From PSRF01 sp046726155 (GTDB lineage Bacteria > Acidobacteriota > Blastocatellia > Pyrinomonadales > Pyrinomonadaceae): a stretch of 64,000 bases of DNA. Below the pieces are notes generated by a model that ran no database searches, was not told the DNA's origin, and worked only from the letters and a program-made list of their open reading frames with translations. The position numbers and the translations under genes were made by a program. The DNA lies in contig JBKOZZ010000005.1 in NCBI GenBank assembly GCA_046726155.1, positions 5,997-69,996 of the forward strand. The letters are read 5' to 3'. Shown here piece after piece: positions 25,905 to 35,400 of this stretch (position 1 is its first letter; the number at the start of each line of letters is the position of its first letter).

Positions 25905-26594
25905 TTACTTCCAAATCAGCAGGAGCATAAATAGCCAGATCCACAGACCATCCATCGTATGCCAGTAAAGCGACATCAATCCCGTTGCTGTCTGATTCGG
26001 CACGGATCGTCCTCGCTTGTCTTTACCTCCAGCTCTAATCGCGAGGTACGAGAGTCCTGCTATTCCGCCCAGGAGGTGCACACCATGGACTCCGGTAAAA
26101 AAATAGAAGAATGTGCTGTGGGGATGGCTCGCAAAATAGACACCCTGCGCGGCGAGTTCTCGCCAGCCCAACAACTGCGCAGTCAGGAAAAGCAGGCCGA
26201 GTACGAGGGTCGCGATAATCCACCTGAGGTGTCTTGTTTTATTGCCCCGCTTCAAAGATCGCTTCGCTGTTTCAATCGTGAAACTACTCGACACGATGAT
26301 GCCGGTACTCAGGAAAAACATCCGCGGCATGGCTACCGGACGTCGATCTGTATCGATTGACAGGATGATGTAAGCGCTGGACAAAGCCGCAAACATCATC
26401 ACTATCGCAGCGATGACCACCCACATCGTTACCCTGTACGCCGCCGGCGAAAGACCTCGCTGCGAGTCGTCGTTTCCGCCTTTCCATCCGTTTCCTTTCG
26501 GACCTTTACCATTGGGCCCGGGAAACCTAGAACCTCCACCCGATCTTGTCTGTCTTTTCTCCGCGGTCTTAGTGCTTGTGACCGTTGTGGCCAT
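25905..26594 (-). CDS. Cytochrome c oxidase subunit III, copy 1 (Gly-rich N-tail)
   Basis: A 229-residue subunit III. Its first ~48 residues are a Gly/Lys/Asn-rich soluble tail (GGGSRFPGPNGKGPKGNGWK) not present in copy 2. Five membrane helices follow with STFFYFFTGVHGVHLLGGIAGL and MSLYWHTMDGLWIWLFMLLLI. The ATG at 26594 overlaps the end of ctaD by 26 bases, so translation is likely coupled to subunit I. The flexible tail could act in assembly; this is inference. Confidence 0.87.
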   Translation of the reverse strand: MATTVTSTKTAEKRQTRSGGGSRFPGPNGKGPKGNGWKGGNDDSQRGLSPAAYRVTMWVVIAAIVMMFAALSSAYIILSIDTDRRPVAMPRMFFLSTGIIVSSSFTIETAKRSLKRGNKTRHLRWIIATLVLGLLFLTAQLLGWRELAAQGVYFASHPHSTFFYFFTGVHGVHLLGGIAGLSYLAIRAGGKDKRGRSVPNQTATGLMSLYWHTMDGLWIWLFMLLLIWK

Positions 26595-28458
26595 TACCGC
26601 CCACCTTTTCAGTTACCCTTGCTCCATGTTCACTGACGTCAGGGTCAGTCTGCATTACAAAATCGTCAGGAGCTCCAGGCACCGCAAACTCATAGGGCCC
26701 GCGATAGACAACTGGTAACACGCCGGCAAAATTGTCGTGCGGCGGCGGGCTGGCCGTAGTCCATTCGAGCGTGGTTGCTTCCCAGGGGTTCGTGCTTGCC
26801 TTCTTGCCTTTGAAGACACTCCAAACGAGATTGAAGTAAAAAACAATCTGGACGATTACCGTTACGATCGCGGCGATGGAAACGAAGACTACCAGCGGAT
26901 GAATCGATTCGAGAAACTTGTATTCCGTAAACTGTGCATACCGGCGCGGCATGCCAACCATTCCCATAGTGTGCATGGGCACGAAGATGCAGTAGACGCC
27001 GATGAAAGTTATCCAGAAATGCAATTTGCCGAGTCGCTCATTCATGAAGCGGCCAAATATCTTGGGGAACCAGAAGTAAGTCGCGGCAAACATGCCAAAG
27101 ATAGATGCCACGCCCATCACCAGGTGGAAGTGGGCCGGCACGAAATAAGTGTCATGCATTGGCAAGTCGAGCGAAGTCTGGCCTAGCACAAGTCCGGTAA
27201 TGCCACCTGCGACAAATAGCGAAACGAACCCAATCGCGAAGAGCATTGGCGTCGTAAAGCGGATCTTTGCGCCCCACAGAGTGCCAAGCCAATTGAACGT
27301 TTTCACTGCCGAAGGAACACCAATCGAGAGCGTTAGAATTGAAAAGGTCATCGCCGAGTAGGGGCTCATGCCGCTGATGAACATGTGATGGCCCCAGACG
27401 AAGAAGCCCAACAGCCCGATTGCAAAGATTGCAAACACCATCGCGCGATAGCCAAAGACCGGTTTGCGAGCAAAGGTTGAGAGGATGTGCGAGGTCGCAC
27501 CCATGCCCGGCAGAATAGCAATGTAAACTTCAGGATGACCAAAAAACCAAAAGAGATGTTGCCAGAGAATCGGCGAGCCGCCGGTGTGATTGGTCAGCAC
27601 CGACGAACCGAATATCAACCCGCCCGGAATAAAGAAGCTCGTGCCGACGGTACGATCGAGCAATAGCAAAATGCCGCCGCCGAGGAGCACTGGAAACGAG
27701 AGCAGCGCCAGCACGGCCGTTGTAAACCAGGCCCAGCACGTCAAAGGCATCCGCATCAGGGTCATCCCTCTTGTGCGCATGTTGAGCAACGTGGTGATGA
27801 AGTTAAGCGCTCCTAGGAGGGAACCAACGCAGAAGATCGCAATGCTGACGATCCAAAGATTCATGCCGGCGCCTTGACCCGGTCCAGCCGCTGAGCCAAC
27901 TGCGCTTAACGGCGCGTATCCGGTCCACCCCCCAATCGGGCCAACGGTGGAGCCGCTGCCGCCGCCCAGCCAGAGCCCAAGTGCCGAGTTAGCAATCGTG
28001 CTATTGCCCTCAACAAAGATGGCGGCGAGGATGACGATAAACCCCACGAACGTTACCCAGAACGACATCATGTTTAGAAACGGGAAAGCCATGTCCTCGG
28101 CGCCAATTTGAATGGGAAGGAAATAATTTCCAAAGCCGCCCTGCGGCGCCGTGGTCAGCACGAAGAAAACCATGATCGTTCCGTGCATTGTTACCAGCGA
28201 CAGGTAAAAATCGGGGTTCATAACGCCGTTAGGCGCCCCGGTCGGAAAAAGCGTTCCGAGAATCGACCAACTCGTGCCCGGCCATGACAGGTTGAGCCGC
28301 ATCAGCACTGACATCGTCATGCCCACCAGCACTGCGACCAGGGCAAGAATGATGTACTGGATGCCGATAACTTTGTGATCCAGGCTGAAGATGTACTTGC
28401 GAATGAAGCTTTTTGGCGGCTCGTGCCGGTGGATTGCTTCGTGTGTTTCAGCTGACAT
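26569..28458 (-). CDS. ctaD: Cytochrome c oxidase subunit I
   Basis: The catalytic 629-residue subunit: at least twelve helices, the CuB/heme a3 element GHPEVYIAILPG with the His-Tyr pair and the gating Glu of A1-type oxidases, and the heme a/a3 histidines in HDTYFVPAHFHLVMG. It reduces oxygen to water and pumps protons. The ATG at 28458 has GGAG about 8 bases upstream. The C-terminal ~60 residues are a soluble tail ending GGNGHNGHKH. It is followed by three subunit III genes, the first overlapping it. Confidence 0.97.
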   Translation of the reverse strand: MSAETHEAIHRHEPPKSFIRKYIFSLDHKVIGIQYIILALVAVLVGMTMSVLMRLNLSWPGTSWSILGTLFPTGAPNGVMNPDFYLSLVTMHGTIMVFFVLTTAPQGGFGNYFLPIQIGAEDMAFPFLNMMSFWVTFVGFIVILAAIFVEGNSTIANSALGLWLGGGSGSTVGPIGGWTGYAPLSAVGSAAGPGQGAGMNLWIVSIAIFCVGSLLGALNFITTLLNMRTRGMTLMRMPLTCWAWFTTAVLALLSFPVLLGGGILLLLDRTVGTSFFIPGGLIFGSSVLTNHTGGSPILWQHLFWFFGHPEVYIAILPGMGATSHILSTFARKPVFGYRAMVFAIFAIGLLGFFVWGHHMFISGMSPYSAMTFSILTLSIGVPSAVKTFNWLGTLWGAKIRFTTPMLFAIGFVSLFVAGGITGLVLGQTSLDLPMHDTYFVPAHFHLVMGVASIFGMFAATYFWFPKIFGRFMNERLGKLHFWITFIGVYCIFVPMHTMGMVGMPRRYAQFTEYKFLESIHPLVVFVSIAAIVTVIVQIVFYFNLVWSVFKGKKASTNPWEATTLEWTTASPPPHDNFAGVLPVVYRGPYEFAVPGAPDDFVMQTDPDVSEHGARVTEKVGGNGHNGHKH

Positions 28459-28505
28459 CTGCGATCTCCTAGTGGTTGGGCTGAATCAACAATCCAAGAT
28501 CATTG

Positions 28506-29357
28506 TTACTGCGCGTAAGCCGGCAATTGATACTTCGCGAGCAGTTCCGTTACGCGCGTTTGAAACTGGTCTTGCGGAAGAGCCATCAGAGCCTGATGTT
28601 CGTCTGCCGGAAGCACTAGCATGAAACTCTTCATTCTGTAGTGGAACTGTCCGCAAAGCTCAGCGCATGCCAGTTCATACTTCCCTGCCCGGTTAGCCGT
28701 GAAGTGGACGCGAATCATCATGCCGGGAACGAGGTCCTGCTTAAACCTGAGTTGCGGCACCCAGAAATTGTGAATGACGTCTCTCGAGCGAAGAATCAGC
28801 TCGACCGGCCGGCCCTCTGGAACTGCTATGACGCTGTGCACCGCGTCGTCTTTGGCATTTGGGTCGGCTTCATCCAGGCCAATAAAGTTAAGCGCCGAGT
28901 CGTCGATGAGGTTTGGATCGGTACGGCCAAAAACTCCGTCTTTGCCGGCGTAGTGGAAGTTCCATTGAAACTGCTGCGCAACAACTTCGACCTGAAATGA
29001 GCCGGCTGGAGCTTTGTTAAAGTGGAGCGAAGCCCAGACGCTCTGGCCCATAACGGCAAGTCCGATAAAGATGACTGCCGTCACAATGGTCCATACTACC
29101 TCCAACCGGTTGCTGCCGTGCGTATAGACGGCACGATCGCTGTCACCGCGGTCTCGATATTTCCACACCACGTAGCCGAGACCAACCTGCGCTGCAGTGA
29201 AGGCGATTCCTACGACTATGATAGTCAGTAGAAACTGACGATCAAGCGCGGCGGCATGAGAAGAGATGGCTTCAGGAAACCACCACTTCTTCACGAAAAA
29301 GAGACTCACTGAACCCAGCGCCAGGATCCAGATAATAACCGCAAGAGCTCGTCCCAT
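28506..29357 (-). CDS. ctaC: Cytochrome c oxidase subunit II with CuA site
   Basis: A 283-residue subunit: two N-terminal helices (about 4-20 and 42-65), then a periplasmic cupredoxin domain. All CuA ligands are visible: His in VIHNFWVPQ, then Cys, Cys, His and Met in CAELCGQFHYRM. It therefore accepts electrons from a cytochrome c or copper donor, not directly from quinol. No cytochrome c domain is fused to its C-terminus, so a separate donor is needed, and the octaheme and cupredoxin genes upstream are candidates. GGAG precedes the ATG at 29357. Confidence 0.96.
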   Translation of the reverse strand: MGRALAVIIWILALGSVSLFFVKKWWFPEAISSHAAALDRQFLLTIIVVGIAFTAAQVGLGYVVWKYRDRGDSDRAVYTHGSNRLEVVWTIVTAVIFIGLAVMGQSVWASLHFNKAPAGSFQVEVVAQQFQWNFHYAGKDGVFGRTDPNLIDDSALNFIGLDEADPNAKDDAVHSVIAVPEGRPVELILRSRDVIHNFWVPQLRFKQDLVPGMMIRVHFTANRAGKYELACAELCGQFHYRMKSFMLVLPADEHQALMALPQDQFQTRVTELLAKYQLPAYAQ

Positions 29358-29371
29358 CGGTTACGACTCCT

Positions 29372-29476
29372 TAGTAAATGGTAAACGGTGAATAGTAAAC
29401 AGTCAGAACAGTCGGCTGATAATCGAAATGATAGTAATTGCTCGACCCTTCAATGTTCACTACTTACTATTTACCG
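29372..29476. repeat. Mirrored heptanucleotide array (GGTAAAC type)
   Basis: Left units AGTAAAT/GGTAAAC/GGTGAAT/AGTAAAC/AGTCAGA (from 29373) and right units TGTTCAC/TACTTAC/TATTTAC (29454-29474). It fills the ctaB-ctaC gap and contains the ctaB stop codon. Confidence 0.75.
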
Positions 29477-30385
29477 ATCCAGAACCATCAGAATAAACAG
29501 CAGCGGCAAATAGACAACCGACGCCAGCAACAAACGTCGCGCCTCTTGCTTCGACTTGGAAAAGGCTGCCCGCAAACTGCTGTACAGAAATAGCAGTCCC
29601 AAACCCACTGCGCCGTAGAGATAAACTTTGCCCGAGATACCGAGCGCAGTGGGAAGCAAACTTACCGGCAGCAGGAGCACGGTGTAGACAACAATTTGTT
29701 GCGCGGTGACGCGGCCATCGGGCTCAACCACCGGCAGCATGAGAATTCCGGCGCGGCCGTAGTCTTCCCGGTACATCCAGGCAATCGCCAGGAAATGGGG
29801 AAACTGCCAAAGGAACAGAATCGCAAAAAGCACCCAGGCTTCAAGTCCTATAGATCCGCGCGCGGCCGCCCAGCCAATTAGCGGCGGCACTGCTCCGGGA
29901 AAGGCGCCCACCATTGTCGATAACGAGGTCCTCGTTTTCAGCGGCGTGTAGCCGAACAAATACCCTGCGATCACGGTCAAGCCCAGTAACGCTGTTAGCG
30001 GATTTACCAGCACGGCGAGATAGATCTCAGCCAGCACCGTTAATCCGGCGCCAAAAGCCAGCGCTTCCCACGGCAGGAGTTTGCCGGATGGCAGAGGCCG
30101 GTTAGCAGTACGTCTCATGAGAGCATCGAGGTCTCGCTCCATGTACTGGTTAATCGTGGCAATTCCCGATGACAACAACGCAATCCCAACCATCGCCCTG
30201 ACAAGACCGGCGTAATCAACGGTTGCCGGGGACGCCAGGGAGTAGCCCGCAGCTGACGTAAGCACGATCAGGAAAGTGATGCGCGGCTTAGTAAGCTCGA
30301 GGTAGGCAGCGAACCGGTCGCGCGCGCTCAAGCGCTCGAGTTGGACCACGCCCGAAGGATTAAGATCTATGGCAAATTCTTCCAT
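29471..30385 (-). CDS. ctaB: Protoheme IX farnesyltransferase (heme O synthase)
   Basis: A 304-residue UbiA-superfamily enzyme with about eight or nine helices that farnesylates heme b to heme O. The prenyl-diphosphate-binding motif NQYMERDLDALMRRT (N-x3-D-x3-D) and the later YTPLKTRTSLSTMVGAFPGAVPPLIGW loop are intact. The ATG at 30385 is used; the TTG two codons upstream is unlikely. It stands between heme A synthase and subunit II, giving the cell heme A for this oxidase. Confidence 0.95.
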   Translation of the reverse strand: MEEFAIDLNPSGVVQLERLSARDRFAAYLELTKPRITFLIVLTSAAGYSLASPATVDYAGLVRAMVGIALLSSGIATINQYMERDLDALMRRTANRPLPSGKLLPWEALAFGAGLTVLAEIYLAVLVNPLTALLGLTVIAGYLFGYTPLKTRTSLSTMVGAFPGAVPPLIGWAAARGSIGLEAWVLFAILFLWQFPHFLAIAWMYREDYGRAGILMLPVVEPDGRVTAQQIVVYTVLLLPVSLLPTALGISGKVYLYGAVGLGLLFLYSSLRAAFSKSKQEARRLLLASVVYLPLLFILMVLDR

Positions 30386-30410
30386 TTCCAACCTTGTTCT
30401 GAAACTCGAG

Positions 30411-30475
30411 GTTTAGAGTTCAACCCTTATGTTGTTACTTTAGATCGGCAGCAAGCTAGAGCTTGAACTCTAAAC
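30411..30475. repeat. Inverted repeat GTTTAGAGTTCAA between ctaA and ctaB
   Basis: Perfect 13-base arms at 30411-30423 and 30463-30475. The right arm lies inside the last codons of ctaA, so the gene end has been shaped by the repeat. It may form a hairpin in the message. Confidence 0.65.
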
Positions 30476-31397
30476 TTCTTGAATGCTCAGTCACCGAAAA
30501 CTCAAACGATGAAGCGCTGGATCGCAACACCTTGAACGCTCTTAACATCAAAACTATGGTGGTAGCAAACACCAGTGCACCGCACGCTACATGCGCCACT
30601 GTGATTCCCACCATCGGATTTAGCGGCTGCGGATCATTTGGTGATGCCATCCTGGTGATGTAAGCCGCAATTCCCAAAAGCAATTGGAAAGCTAACAGGA
30701 AAAGCGCCACCTTCGCCGGCCGCGTTAGAAAAGCTTCGCGGGAGTAGCGTTGCAGAATCATCACAGCAACGATTCCCAACAAGATTGTTACGGCTATCGC
30801 TCCCGCCACGTGCGTCAGCAATAAATCTGTCGGCAATGGTTTGTCCCAGGTTGCCGAATGCCGCAAGGTCGCCCCAATTATCAATTGCAGAAAAACTGTT
30901 ACTACGGCTGCGATGCAAACGTAACGAACTGGTAGGCTTCCCTGCTCTTCCAGTGTAGGCCGGTTTTCCCTCCAACTGGAGGAAGTGAAAACCGCCAGGC
31001 TTACTGTGGTACAGAAAAAAATTTGGGCCAGAGTCGCATGTGCAGCCGATACCACCAACGGCAAGTTTAGTTTGACAGTCAATCCGCCCAGCAGTCCCTG
31101 GGCAATAACTGCCGCCAGAGCTAACAATCCCAGCCGTCGTACCCAGCTTCGCTTTTCTTTAGCGAACAAAAAAATGACCAGCCCGATTGTCAACAAACCA
31201 ACTGTCGTGGCCACCAGGCGGTGTCCATGTTCCCAAAAAAGATTGCCGACCATCTTCGGGAATAACTGACCGTTCGAAAGCGGCCAATCGGAAGTTGCCA
31301 ACCCGGCATCGTGGCTCGTCACCAGCGCGCCCGCGATGATCAAGAAAAACGTTGCGCAGGCTAGCAGTAACGCGAAGCGATACACACCCTTGTTCAT
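30456..31397 (-). CDS. ctaA: Heme A synthase (COX15/CtaA family)
   Basis: A 313-residue, eight-helix enzyme oxidising heme O to heme A. The four conserved histidine sites are visible: EHGHRLVATTVG, VVSAAHATLAQ, LLTHVAGAI and TVAHVACGA. The ATG at 31397 (MNKGVYRFALLL) is chosen, because the frame upstream is only translated repeat (an IGNWKLEIGN-like leader). The C-terminal ~25 residues (after MLRAFKVL) are low in membrane character and overlap an inverted repeat, so they may be a late acquisition. Confidence 0.93.
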   Translation of the reverse strand: MNKGVYRFALLLACATFFLIIAGALVTSHDAGLATSDWPLSNGQLFPKMVGNLFWEHGHRLVATTVGLLTIGLVIFLFAKEKRSWVRRLGLLALAAVIAQGLLGGLTVKLNLPLVVSAAHATLAQIFFCTTVSLAVFTSSSWRENRPTLEEQGSLPVRYVCIAAVVTVFLQLIIGATLRHSATWDKPLPTDLLLTHVAGAIAVTILLGIVAVMILQRYSREAFLTRPAKVALFLLAFQLLLGIAAYITRMASPNDPQPLNPMVGITVAHVACGALVFATTIVLMLRAFKVLRSSASSFEFSVTEHSRSLEFKL

Positions 31398-31403
31398 TAG
31401 TTC

Positions 31404-31475
31404 GTTGCCGATTTCCAATTTCCAATTGCCGATTACAGGCATTCAAATCGGCAATCGGAAATCAGCAATCGAAAT
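31404..31475. repeat. Mirrored heptanucleotide array (TTGCCGA/TTTCCAA type)
   Basis: Left units GTTGCCG/ATTTCCA/ATTTCCA/ATTGCCG (31404-31431) and right units AATCGGC/AATCGGA/AATCAGC/AATCGAA (from 31446). It lies between ctaA and the cupredoxin-like gene. Translation of the left arm creates the false N-terminal extension of ctaA. Confidence 0.8.
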
Positions 31476-31481
31476 TCTTTC

Positions 31482-32363
31482 TTAGTGCCTGCCTACCATG
31501 GGCACTTCCAGCGCCGGCATCATTTCAAGGCTCGGCCTGACGCTGGTAGTTGCTGCTTCGCCGAATGCGAAATCGGCCTTGGCGCTTCCATTCGCGGGAA
31601 CCGTAACCTGCATTGTCTTTTCCGTGCCGGTGGCGCCGCCTTCATGCCAGGCAACAACGGTGTAGGTTCCCGGTGGCACGCCTTTAATTGTAAAGCTGCC
31701 ATCTTCCGCACTAACTGCGTAGAACGGGTGCTTCAGGACACCAACGTACGATTTCATCCACGGATGCTGATTACACTTCACGGGAACCAGCACTTCAGCC
31801 CGGGTCAATTTGTGCATCAAAGGTGGGGCGCCGTTTGGCTGCGACTGGTTCCAGTCAGGATTGCTCTTGGGAGTGAAGTGGATGTTGTGCGTGGTCGGAT
31901 CGCTGTTAGTGATTTGGATGTCCTGGTTAACCATTGCGCCGAGAACATGCGGCCGGTAGTGACAGCCATTCTGGTCTAGCGTGATGGCTGTCGAAGGAGT
32001 CGCGAAAGTGAATTCTGTAATCTTCTTGTTGTCGGCTGTTGACCCATCTTTGATGTAAACGAATACATTGGCCAGCTTACCGTTGGTTACCATATTGTCT
32101 TCGGTGGTAAGGTTCGGATTCTTCGCACCACAGGCGGGATCGGCTGACGTGTCGATCTTTTTTGGCGCCGGTGGCGTACCCGTGTAGGAAATGACTCCCG
32201 TCACGGATCCTTCGTTACCCTTGGGCGTAAACGCCGTAGCACCCGCTGTCGGGCCGCCTTCATTCGTCGGCGGGACTTCGGATTTACTGCAGGCTGACGC
32301 GAGTGCCAGAAGCGAGAATGCAATCGTCAGGATCAGCCAGACTTTGGTCTGCTTCATAAACAT
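31482..32363 (-). CDS. Cupredoxin-like lipoprotein
   Basis: A 293-residue lipoprotein: signal peptide with lipobox LASAC (lipid Cys25). A copper-protein-like domain follows with His159/His162 in THNIHF and Cys197, His200 and Met203 in CNQHPWM, the order of type-1 copper ligands though with a tight Cys-x2-His-x2-Met spacing. A short Gly/Pro-turn beta domain (about 215-245, DGSFTIKGVPPGTYTVVAWH) resembles carboxypeptidase regulatory folds. Start ATG 32363 has GGAGGA 7 bases upstream. Placed between the octaheme cytochrome and the oxidase genes, it may shuttle electrons to CuA. That role is inference. Confidence 0.75.
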   Translation of the reverse strand: MFMKQTKVWLILTIAFSLLALASACSKSEVPPTNEGGPTAGATAFTPKGNEGSVTGVISYTGTPPAPKKIDTSADPACGAKNPNLTTEDNMVTNGKLANVFVYIKDGSTADNKKITEFTFATPSTAITLDQNGCHYRPHVLGAMVNQDIQITNSDPTTHNIHFTPKSNPDWNQSQPNGAPPLMHKLTRAEVLVPVKCNQHPWMKSYVGVLKHPFYAVSAEDGSFTIKGVPPGTYTVVAWHEGGATGTEKTMQVTVPANGSAKADFAFGEAATTSVRPSLEMMPALEVPMVGRH

Positions 32364-32452
32364 AATCAGTTCCTCCAAATTAGAATAACTTTTCCAATAA
32401 CTTTAGCACGGGAGGCCACGAGAAGTAGACCCGTCACACTGTGCCCATGCCA

Positions 32453-35400
32453 TTACAAGCCTGCGGGGCGCGCATTGATCGTTACGTTTCTGACCGTGGC
32501 TACAGTCGGCCGTTTCGCGCGTCGCGCTCTGTTGAATGTTGTTTCCCCGCTCTTGTTCCTCCTACCCGGCAACTTATTTTGTGCCTTCTGTGCAGACGGC
32601 GCGGCTGTCGGCGTCACTGGCGCGGTTGCCAGCAAACGCCGCTGTTCATCGGGCGTCAGCAACATCATGTAGCGAACCAACAACCTGGCGTGGTCATCAT
32701 GGTATTCCGTTGCGCTAGCCGGAGGATTGGGCAGGTTGATAACCCAGCGCTCACCTTCCTTTCTGAATAGTCCAGTCGGCATCGCTGTACCCGGGCTAAT
32801 CTGCGACGGATCCAAAAGCCAGCGGAAGGTCCAGTCAGGTTTCAAGCGTGACCCTGCCAGGAGGAAGTTGGGTGCAATCGCCTTCGCATCGTGGGTAGGT
32901 TCGCCCGTGATGTGACACTTCAAACACGGCGTCCCTGAGGTGAACATCTGGCGCGCGACTAGTTTCTCCTGTTCGGTCAATGGCTGGAGCGGCTCTTTAA
33001 TATAAGGCTCCTGCTGGCCAGACATCGCCATGAAGAAACGCACCAGCGTCTGCAATTCGTTGGGCGAGAAAGTAAACGTTGGCATGCGAAACTTCAGATA
33101 AGGGCGCACCCCATTTCGATCCAAACCCGGCTGAGGTTTCAAATGACCGCCGGTTGGCGAAGCCTTAGCGGCTGCCGGAGGTTGTGGGCCTGGGGTGGAA
33201 GCGTTCGGACCATTGGCTGCCTGTACGGCCTTATCTATTGCCGCCTGTTCCGTAGGAGTTTTCTCACCGCTAAGCGACGGATCGTGCAGAAACTTTAACA
33301 GCCAACTAGGATCGACGCGTGCGCCTTCACTGGTCAACCGCGGTGGCAATAGATCCTTGCCTTCCGGCGTTTGATAGAAGGGAAGGTCCTGCACGACTGA
33401 GCGCTGGCCCACCTGAACCTGGTGACAACCCATGCAGTTGTACTTCTTGATCACCCACCAACCATTCTGAATATCCTGGCGGCGCGTGTCCTGCGGACTG
33501 TAGAAGAGCGACTGCGGCACGTTTGAACCTTCAGACCCGACGCTGCCAAGTAGAAACGTCGTCAACGCATTGCGCCACTCCGGCGTCAGATATGGACGGG
33601 GCATGCGCAGGCGATCCTTAGGATCCTTTTCCTTACCCTGATCGTAAATGGATGGCTCAGTAACTTTGTGCTCAAAGAATCCCTTGTGGTTATACCAGGG
33701 CTTTTCTTTTTCACCTTCGTGCAGTTTTAATGGGTCGATTCCCTCTTCGGCTTTCTTCGTAAGTAACGCAAAGTCGAGGCGCTCGATCGGTGTTGCTCCT
33801 TCAACGGTTAATTCTTTACCGATGCGCTGTTCGTCTTCAAAGCCTTTAATTTCGTGACAGCCCGCGCAACCATATTGCTTGATTAACGCGTGTCCCTTGT
33901 CTTTAAGCTCGGGACTGTCCATGAAAGACGCAGCCTCATATTGCGGTGGCGACGACAGCGAAAAGAGATAGGTGGCAATGTCGCGCGCGTCCGTTTCCGA
34001 TAAACGGAAATTCGGCATCACCGTCATGTTTTGCACTTGCAACTCGGCGCCATCGTTAGGGCAGCGCGAGTGCAACTCAGTATCAAACTCATAAGGCAGG
34101 TTGTGCTTTGAGTAGTCTTCCGGCGTAAGATCGCGTTTTTCTTTGGGACAATAAGGGGCCCAGCGCTCTCGGGGATTGTGAATCCAGCGCACGATGTAAT
34201 CAAAGTTTGCCTTCTCGCCGACCTTCTGTAGATTCGCGGCAAAAGTTCCGCCAACCTTATTCGCTTCATCCCCGATTGAATGGCATCCGAGACAGCCCCG
34301 CGTTTCAAAAAGCTCTTTTCCGTGTGCCGCATCACCGCGTTGTTGTTCGGGAACCTTGCCTTCAAAACCGTCTTGCCACAAATAGGCCGCGATAGCCTGT
34401 ATCTGCTGCTGGCCGTCGGCATCACGCATGTGCGGTCCGCCATCGGTGGGATTCTCGGCAAAGCGCCAAAACGTTGGCATCTTGGTACCGGGACGGAAAC
34501 CTTGAGGGTTGGACAGCCACACTGGAATCCACTCCTTGCGCAGCTTCAAACGCACGTCCTTCAGGTTTGGTCCAACCTTCTTCTGATCCTGCATCAAGTA
34601 TTTCGACTGCAAATTCAACTGATCGATACGAGCAGCCAGGATGCTGTTGGTTACCTTCAAGGATTCCGACTCTGCCAACATTTTCTGCGCTTCTTCGTCA
34701 CTGGTTCCCTCGGGCGGGTTTTCGTCCAGTCTCATCTGCTTTTGGTTGTTGGTAATTTGGTCCTCGAGCTGACTGATGCTTTGTCGAGTGCTACCAAGCG
34801 CATCCGTCTCGCGATCGAATCCTTCGTAGCGATGGCATCCCATGCAGCCACGTTGGTAAAAGAGGTCGCGCCCAAGATTGAGCGTGTCAGCTCCCTGCGT
34901 GACTCGATCCTTCGCGTGGCACTGCTGGCATCCGGCTTCGGTGTTTTCTTTTTCGAACATCGGCCAGAGCCAGAACCTATGTCGCCCGTGCCCCTTTTCC
35001 TCACTCGTCGTCGCCCGGCCGTTGCCCCAGTGGCAACTAGAACAACCGAACCGATCGGGAGCATGTACCTGCATTAGTTCTTTGTTTGGATGACTGACAA
35101 ATGCGCGCGATAGGCGGTCGGGTGTCTTGCCCGGTCCAGCCGGCGCCAGATCTTCCGGACGAAGATCAAGGGGTTCGCGAATGCCAACGTGGCAAACCTC
35201 GCAGCGATCGACGATATTGAATTCATTAACGCTGATCTGGTGAGGCAGAATGGAATAGTCAAACTGTTCCATCTTGCGGAGCAAGCCATCGATCTGGTTC
35301 GGACCCAGACCCGGCATGTGGTGTTTTAGATAGTCGTCGCGTTTCTTACTAAGTTCAGTCGGTTCCTTTAACAAGTCGGCTTTCTGTCCAAGTAGGCTCG

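Noticed and set aside
34280..35077. A 265-codon plus-strand frame inside the octaheme cytochrome gene
   Set aside because: The opposite strand carries CxxCH sites and continuous coding; the plus frame lacks a ribosome site and recognisable domains.
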